Shown: positions 58,847 through 64,000 of the stretch, one piece after another
Layout: the number at the start of each line of letters is the position of its first letter
How positions within the stretch are numbered: position 1 is the stretch's first letter
Source of the DNA: Firmicutes bacterium HGW-Firmicutes-1
Lineage (GTDB): Bacteria > Bacillota > Clostridia > Lachnospirales > Vallitaleaceae
Reading direction: 5' to 3'
Assembly (NCBI GenBank): GCA_002841625.1
Contig: PHAG01000004.1
Location: 124,001 to 188,000 of the forward strand
DNA: 64,000 bases
Program-made: the position numbers and the translations under genes
Notes under the pieces: model-generated
The model's database searches: none
The model's input: only the letters and a program-made list of their open reading frames with translations
What the model was told of the DNA's origin: nothing

Positions 58847-60010
58847 TTATACAGCTTTTCTATATGGAATAATTGATGCTAGTAGAAAAACAACTGCAAT
58901 AACCAGTAGGATTATAATTGGTTTTATAACATCCTCCATACCACCGTTGTAGAGAATCACCTTGCTTAACCCTACCATTCCCCATCGCTGAGGCAAGAAT
59001 TCTGCAAAGGTTCTCAAAAATTTTGAACCCATCATCTCAACTGGCCACATACATCCACCAATCATTGATGTAGCAACGATTATTGTTGGTAGTATAGCCG
59101 CTAGCTGTTGCTGCGTTTTGATAAAACCTGTAATAAAAAGTCCCATGGCCGTCCCCGCAATAACGTATGCTCCAAGAACACATATGAGTGCTAACGTACT
59201 ACCTCCCCAATTCATATTAAAGAATAGCTTACTAGCCAATACTACAAATAACATTTGTACCATACTAACAACAAAATTACTAATTAGGTTTCCTGTAATA
59301 AGACTCATTTTAGATAAGGGTGATACGAGTTGTCTTTGCCAAACCATTAATTCCTTTTCATCTACAAGTGTTCCAATGCCAAACATGATCGTAAACATTG
59401 AAAAGAATAGTAAAAATCCAGTGAAAGTACTTTTTATAACATTATACTTTACCCAATCATCTTTTTGAAAAAAGGAAGCTTTGCTTTGAAAAGTAGTAAC
59501 TGTTTCCTTATTTTCTACTAAGTCATCATAAATCTCCTTGGTAGTAATATCTACACCCTTAGCCACTAAAAAGCTTGTGATTCCTTTTGCAAAAAATTTA
59601 TCTCCTATTACTTCGGAAATTAACGAACCGAGTGTGTTCTCTAAAGTACTCAATTCTGCTGATGCACCTTCTTTAAAGAAGGTAACATTTACCTTTCCTT
59701 GTTCTAGACCTACTTCGAAGCCTTCTTGTATATATACAAAGCCAATAATATTATCCTTTTTTAAATCTATAATACTTTCATCATAGGTACCTGCATAAAA
59801 CTCATACGCTTTTTGGCTCTTAAGTTTATCTACGATCATTTCACTTATTTGCGAATGATCTTCATCCACAATGGCAACTTTAGGTGTAAATCCCTTGCTA
59901 AATCCAATACCAAAAATATATATAAATACAAGGGTCATAGCAGTCATAATTATCATAACCGGTATCATAGCTTTGTAGTTTTTTATTTTCATTATGATAA
60001 AGCTTATCAT
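58847..60010 (-). CDS. ABC-2-type transporter permease 2
   Basis: A 387-residue integral membrane protein. It has one N-terminal helix (residues ~15-36), a ~140-residue outer domain, and a C-terminal block of five helices. A typical ABC-2 end motif is seen in GSKFLRTFAEFLPQRWGMVGL. Its start overlaps permease 1 by 4 bp, so they form a heterodimeric channel with the ATPase. Drug, peptide or polymer export is possible; the substrate is not known. Confidence 0.85.
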   Translation of the reverse strand: MISFIIMKIKNYKAMIPVMIIMTAMTLVFIYIFGIGFSKGFTPKVAIVDEDHSQISEMIVDKLKSQKAYEFYAGTYDESIIDLKKDNIIGFVYIQEGFEVGLEQGKVNVTFFKEGASAELSTLENTLGSLISEVIGDKFFAKGITSFLVAKGVDITTKEIYDDLVENKETVTTFQSKASFFQKDDWVKYNVIKSTFTGFLLFFSMFTIMFGIGTLVDEKELMVWQRQLVSPLSKMSLITGNLISNFVVSMVQMLFVVLASKLFFNMNWGGSTLALICVLGAYVIAGTAMGLFITGFIKTQQQLAAILPTIIVATSMIGGCMWPVEMMGSKFLRTFAEFLPQRWGMVGLSKVILYNGGMEDVIKPIIILLVIAVVFLLASIIPYRKAV

Positions 60011-61326
60011 GCAATTACCCTCCTTTTACTCGCTTTTATAACAAACCCTGCACAAAGAATGAAAAACATTCCCATACCTAATAAAATCAATATATATTGC
60101 ATACTTTCTTGCATTGGCCTAAACTTCATGCCGTTTAAGTAAATATGAATTGCAGAGCCATTTATTGCTATAAAATTGATTTTTTGAAGGGCTTTTGGTA
60201 ATATTTCAACCGGAATAAAACTTCCTCCAACTAAGGCCATTAAATTAACAATGCCAAATTCAAAAATATTTGCTATATAATATCGATCTGTTACTAAGGT
60301 TAATACCGATACCAACATACCTAGACCTCCCACTGCAAAAGAAGAACATAACATAGCAACTAAAATCGTTAAACCATCTCCCCATTCTACTGATATAGCG
60401 ACTCTTGAAAAAACAATCATAATCAAGCTTTGAATAACTGCAATTGACATAATTCTAACAAAATTACTCAACGCAATCTTAGCAATTGTTTTACCCGAAA
60501 CTTCAAGTCTTTGAAGTGTAAACTCGTTTTTTTCTTCAATTAATGCTTTTCCACCTATGCTTGCTGCATAAAGTAAAAACATGGTCATGATTGCAACTGA
60601 ATAATATTGAAAGCTATTAAGTGCATCCTCTCCAGTTACTTCTTTTACTGCAATGCTTACTTTTTCATTGGATTGATTTCGCATTAACTGATTGATTACA
60701 TCCAGTTCTTCCTGTTTAAATTCATTTGATATTACGGCATTTATCAAAACTGCCTTCTTAGCAACACTTCCGTTCATAGCATTCGTGAACCCATCTATAA
60801 ACATTTCAGCCATATCTGCTGATAACTGATATTCTGAGTTCTTAATTATTTCTATTGTAACGGTATTTCTTCCCGGAGTTGACAAACTAATAAGTGAATT
60901 GTATACAAAGTTTTTAGGCAAAATAATGAGTGCCGATGTTTTATTTTCTTTTAAAAGTTGCTCTCCCGTCGCTCTATCAACTATTGAATAATGAATGATT
61001 TCTTTAATATCGTTGTCCCCAAGAAATTCTTCAAAAAAAATCTTTTCTGGGTCTGTTTCCTTGTAATCAAAATCATCTTGAAAATCTCCTAAGAAGCCAG
61101 ATTCTAATATCCCCTTAAACTTATCCATTTCAAATTCATAATTATATTCCTTTACAATGGCTATTTCAAAACTTTGTATACCACTCCCCTCCTCATCTTC
61201 GGAGAAGACACCCTTTAATGCAGAACCCAATATTGACATAAGTACAATAGGCATTAGTAGAATAATCGCCAGGGTTTTCTTGTCATAAAGGATGTTTTTT
61301 ATATCTTTAATAATCATATTAAGCAT
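60007..61326 (-). CDS. ABC-2-type transporter permease 1
   Basis: A 439-residue permease with the same plan as permease 2: a first helix (TLAIILLMPIVLMSILGSAL), a long extracytoplasmic domain (to about residue 210), then a block of about five helices. The polar end KASKRRVIA is cytoplasmic. GGGAGG precedes the ATG at 61326, 11 bp after the ATPase gene. Similarity to NatB/YhaP-type exporters is general only. Confidence 0.85.
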   Translation of the reverse strand: MLNMIIKDIKNILYDKKTLAIILLMPIVLMSILGSALKGVFSEDEEGSGIQSFEIAIVKEYNYEFEMDKFKGILESGFLGDFQDDFDYKETDPEKIFFEEFLGDNDIKEIIHYSIVDRATGEQLLKENKTSALIILPKNFVYNSLISLSTPGRNTVTIEIIKNSEYQLSADMAEMFIDGFTNAMNGSVAKKAVLINAVISNEFKQEELDVINQLMRNQSNEKVSIAVKEVTGEDALNSFQYYSVAIMTMFLLYAASIGGKALIEEKNEFTLQRLEVSGKTIAKIALSNFVRIMSIAVIQSLIMIVFSRVAISVEWGDGLTILVAMLCSSFAVGGLGMLVSVLTLVTDRYYIANIFEFGIVNLMALVGGSFIPVEILPKALQKINFIAINGSAIHIYLNGMKFRPMQESMQYILILLGMGMFFILCAGFVIKASKRRVIA

Positions 61327-61337
61327 AATAATCCTCC

Positions 61338-62273
61338 CTAATCCCTTAGAATACGCCCTGTTAATTGTAAGAAAACGGTTTCCAAGTTTGCTTCATCAAT
61401 ATCCATAGAATGAATATCTACCCCGTCATCATTCAATAAGTCTACAATATTCTTGAATACCTTTTTATCTTGAGTTGCCTTTACAATGATTTCCTCTTCA
61501 AGCTGAGACAAGGAAATGACGCAATCCAAGGCCTCAATTTTTTTAAGAACCTCCTGAGAATAGTTGCTAAGCTTAAGCTTAATGTCTTTTGTAGAATTGT
61601 GCTGCTCAATAAGCTGTTCCTTTGTTCCCTCTGCTATAATTTTGCCTTGATCCATAATACAAATTCTATTACATAAGTATTCTACTTCTTCCATGTAATG
61701 ACTCGTATATATGACTGTCATTCCTTTTTTATTCAGCTCTAAAACGGTATCTAAAATGTGTTTTCTAGATTGAGGATCAATTCCTACCGTTGGCTCATCC
61801 ATAATGATTAATTCTGGATCATGCAACAGGGCAACTCCAATATTTAATCTTCTTTTCATTCCCCCTGAATATGTCTTAACTTTATCCTTTAAACGATCTT
61901 TAATCCCAATGATTTCTGATATTTCTTCAATTTTATCCTTTAACTTTTGTCCCTTTAATCCATATGCTCTACCCCAAAAAACCAAGTTTTCTTTACCTGA
62001 TAGCATTGGGTATAGCGCAATTTCTTGAGGTACATAGCCTAAGCTTTCTTGGATAACCTTTGGCTTGCTAAGAATGCTTGTATCTGCATAAAGGATTTCA
62101 CCTGAATCTGGTTGGATCAGGGTTGAAATCATAGAAATCGTTGTTGATTTTCCTGCTCCATTTGGTCCTAATAAACCAAGTATTTCTCCCTTTTTCAAAG
62201 TGAAGCTAATTCCATCTACTGCTTTAACCTTTTTAAATTGTTTCGAAATGTTTTGAACCTTTAATAATTCCAT
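61338..62273 (-). CDS. ABC transporter ATP-binding protein
   Basis: A 311-residue ATPase that powers the two permeases. Walker A is GPNGAGKSTT, the Q-loop is in YVPQEIALYP, the signature is YSGGMKRRLNIG, Walker B is LIIMDEPTVGIDP and the switch His is in YTSHYMEEVEYL. The C-terminal ~70 residues form the extra domain common to CcmA/DrrA-like exporters. It is 30 bp after the lipoprotein gene and begins the transporter operon. Confidence 0.94.
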   Translation of the reverse strand: MELLKVQNISKQFKKVKAVDGISFTLKKGEILGLLGPNGAGKSTTISMISTLIQPDSGEILYADTSILSKPKVIQESLGYVPQEIALYPMLSGKENLVFWGRAYGLKGQKLKDKIEEISEIIGIKDRLKDKVKTYSGGMKRRLNIGVALLHDPELIIMDEPTVGIDPQSRKHILDTVLELNKKGMTVIYTSHYMEEVEYLCNRICIMDQGKIIAEGTKEQLIEQHNSTKDIKLKLSNYSQEVLKKIEALDCVISLSQLEEEIIVKATQDKKVFKNIVDLLNDDGVDIHSMDIDEANLETVFLQLTGRILRD

Positions 62274-62303
62274 ATGTGCCTCCTATAGCTTATAATAATA
62301 CTG

Positions 62304-63272
62304 CTAAAAAATATCTTCTGGGAAAATTGATTGTTGCTCAAAGTCCTCCATATCAATCCATTCATCCTCTTTAATGATTGGAAAATCAAATACTTGGTCT
62401 TCTCCAAGGTTTGTATTCTCTGCACTAAAGAAAATCTCTACTGAACGTGGTTCTCCTTTTTTAGGATCTTTCCAGCCCAATTTTATTTCATATTCTTCCT
62501 TTATTAATCTACCATCGAAATCAACATAGGCAATACCCTGAAATCCTTCAAGTACTAATCTTGAAACATAGCCTTCTATGGCAGTTAGAATTTCTTCTTC
62601 ATTAACCTCTTCAAGCTCTTGTTCTTTTAGACCTTCCTGTAAAAGCGCTTCAATTACGCCTTCTTCTTTGATTACTCGAACCATTTCATCTCCGAGTAAT
62701 TTTAATTGCTCTTCAGATGCTTCAATTGTATAGGTTGTTGTTTTGATTTGTCCTTCTTCGGTTAACAAGTATGTCTTATTACCTTTAAATACATCTTCTT
62801 GCTTAAGTAGCTCATTCCATTTTTCTATAATAGGTTTTAATAGTGTTTCATAAGAGCCTTCATGAATAAAACTATTCGATTCTTGATCGAAATCCTTTGG
62901 ATTAAATGACATATATCCATTGATTATAGGCATTTTCATATATATATTTGTTCCATCCATATAAAAGGTGGTATCAAATCCCATGCCTCCAAAATTGTAA
63001 TATGACTTTGCAATGACCTTTTCGGTTTCCTCTGAAGAATCATATTGTGCATTCATATCAAATTCGACTTCATCAAAGTAGCTTAAATCTCTTATTTGAA
63101 TATCTGTTAACCCTTCGGTAACAAAATCAATATTGGTCCTAACTGTGATATTTACTCTACCCTTCTCTATACTTTGTGTTTTTTCTATTGCCTTTCTATA
63201 GTCGCCCAAGTCATCTGACGAACATCCTGTTAATAGTAATAAAAGTGCTAATACAATACCTACTTTTTTCAT
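62304..63272 (-). CDS. Lipoprotein of unknown function
   Basis: A 322-residue exported lipoprotein. The signal peptide ends in LLTGC (lipobox). The mature part is rich in beta strands (FYMDGTNIYMKMPIINGYMS, IAYVDFDGRLIKEEYEIKLG) and acidic residues; the layout recalls LolA/LppX-like lipid-binding folds, but I cannot confirm this. It lies directly before the ABC operon on the same strand and downstream of a regulator, so it may belong to the same export or sensing unit. I start at the ATG at 63272, 8 bp after GGAGAGG. Confidence 0.7.
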   Translation of the reverse strand: MKKVGIVLALLLLLTGCSSDDLGDYRKAIEKTQSIEKGRVNITVRTNIDFVTEGLTDIQIRDLSYFDEVEFDMNAQYDSSEETEKVIAKSYYNFGGMGFDTTFYMDGTNIYMKMPIINGYMSFNPKDFDQESNSFIHEGSYETLLKPIIEKWNELLKQEDVFKGNKTYLLTEEGQIKTTTYTIEASEEQLKLLGDEMVRVIKEEGVIEALLQEGLKEQELEEVNEEEILTAIEGYVSRLVLEGFQGIAYVDFDGRLIKEEYEIKLGWKDPKKGEPRSVEIFFSAENTNLGEDQVFDFPIIKEDEWIDMEDFEQQSIFPEDIF

Positions 63273-63377
63273 ATTCATACCCTCTCCTTTTAAAATTTTT
63301 GATGTATTTAGAATACCACAATCTTAGGCGCCTATCTTCTCTCTTAAGTCACTATCTAATAGTTACTTTTAGCACGA

Positions 63378-64000
63378 TTATAACTTGTTTTTAACTGCAA
63401 ACAGTGCTAGTTGAGTTCGATCTCTAAATTCTAATTTATCTAGCACCCTTGTAATATTGTTTTTAACTGTTCCCTCACTAATAAATAATAGCTCCGATAT
63501 TTCCTTATTATTATTGCCTTCCCCTAGCAAATGGCAAATATCCTTTTCTCTCTCAGTCAATAAGTCAACTCTTTCATCGAATACTAGCTCTTCGTAATTT
63601 GATGAAGTCAGCTTTTCTACTACTCTTGTAGCAATCTCAGGATTGATGAGTGTTCCTCCTGAATATACCTTTCTTATAGCATTGACAATTTCATCTGGGG
63701 TTGCATCCTTGAGCAAATAACCTGATGCACCATTTTTTAACGATCCAAATATGTACGCATCATCATTAAAGGTCGTCAAAATAATTATTTTGATGTGCTC
63801 ATGTTTTTCCTTTATTTTCAGTGTCGCCTCTACTCCGTCCATTTGGGGCATTCTAATATCCATTAAAATTACATCTAGCAATTCCTTATCAGAACACCTA
63901 ACAGCTTCTGCCCCATTGGCTGCCACACAAACAACCTCAAAATCTGGTTCATGGGACAAAATCATAGAAAGTCCTTGTACAATTAAATCTTGATCATCAA
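63378..64000 (-). CDS. NarL/LuxR-type response regulator (5' end outside window)
   Basis: The frame is open to the window edge, so the first few residues are missing; the visible part begins within the receiver domain's acidic cluster (LDDQDLIVQGL). Phospho-Asp lies in DVILMDIRMPQMDG, the Lys in GYLLKDATPDEIV, and the LuxR helix-turn-helix in LTEREKDICHLLGEGNNNKEISELLF. It ends ~105 bp before the lipoprotein gene, suggesting control of the exporter genes. A partner kinase is expected just outside the window. Confidence 0.92.
   Translation of the reverse strand, partial: DDQDLIVQGLSMILSHEPDFEVVCVAANGAEAVRCSDKELLDVILMDIRMPQMDGVEATLKIKEKHEHIKIIILTTFNDDAYIFGSLKNGASGYLLKDATPDEIVNAIRKVYSGGTLINPEIATRVVEKLTSSNYEELVFDERVDLLTEREKDICHLLGEGNNNKEISELLFISEGTVKNNITRVLDKLEFRDRTQLALFAVKNKL

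Overview
The window is AT-rich, low-GC Firmicute chromosome, most likely a spore-forming anaerobic Clostridia species. Supporting signs are strong AGGAGG-type ribosome sites, TTG starts, S-layer homology and fibronectin-III surface proteins, YwmB, a CwlD-like amidase, and a sodium-type F-ATP synthase with an Acetobacterium-like duplicated c subunit. Genus-level placement (perhaps near Vallitalea, Petrocella, Cellulosilyticum or Acetobacterium relatives) is only a guess. Nearly all genes lie on the minus strand. I see no rRNA, tRNA, CRISPR, transposase or prophage genes.

Layout. 1-9 kb: the 3' end of a GntR-family regulator, an anchored YpmS-like protein, asnS, an M29 aminopeptidase, a large exported C39-like protease and a flavin reductase. 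The convergent gap at 5.0-5.4 kb is filled by two nested palindromes. 9-11 kb: a DUF3892 protein, an aromatic-acid-exporter-like membrane protein, a gene remnant and a small unknown gene. 11.3-21.7 kb: a ten-gene, tightly packed, divergent Tad/Flp-type pilus or secretion locus. It is headed by an unusual Ser/Thr kinase fused to a ParA/CpaE-like domain, followed by a SAF/CpaB-like protein, two degenerate ParA-like proteins, a divergent TadA ATPase, a fused TadB-TadC platform and four small pilin- or TadE-like membrane proteins. 21.8-26.6 kb: PrsA-type foldase, universal stress protein, a Tyr-rich protein, YwmB and an SLH protein. 26.6-36.0 kb: two giant secreted fibronectin-III-like proteins, apparently co-transcribed with the SLH gene.

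36.2-44.3 kb: the complete F1Fo-ATP synthase operon (atpZ-I-B-E1-E2-F-H-A-G-D-C) with its own promoter and a terminator. One c subunit is a single hairpin with a full Na+ site. The other is a fused double hairpin that keeps one Na+ site and has Gln in place of Glu in the second, which implies a hybrid rotor. 44.4-50.6 kb: wecB/mnaA, a stand-alone aspartokinase-like ACT protein, tagO-like, comEB, upp, rpiB, ywlE and ywlC. 50.6-57.8 kb: CPBP protease, amidase, GH18 hydrolase, and a three-gene signalling cluster (intact 7TM-type kinase, NarL-type regulator, and a kinase-like protein that lacks the phospho-acceptor His and the ATPase domain). 57.9-64 kb: AIM24 protein, a three-gene ABC-2 exporter, a lipoprotein and the 3' part of a second NarL-type regulator.

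A 97-bp structured repeat occurs twice (3754 and 46130), and a family of paired ~52-bp inverted repeats occurs in intergenic DNA at 23.2 and 25.5 kb. The Tad-like locus, the hybrid-rotor ATP synthase, the pseudokinase cluster and these repeats are the points most worth following up.
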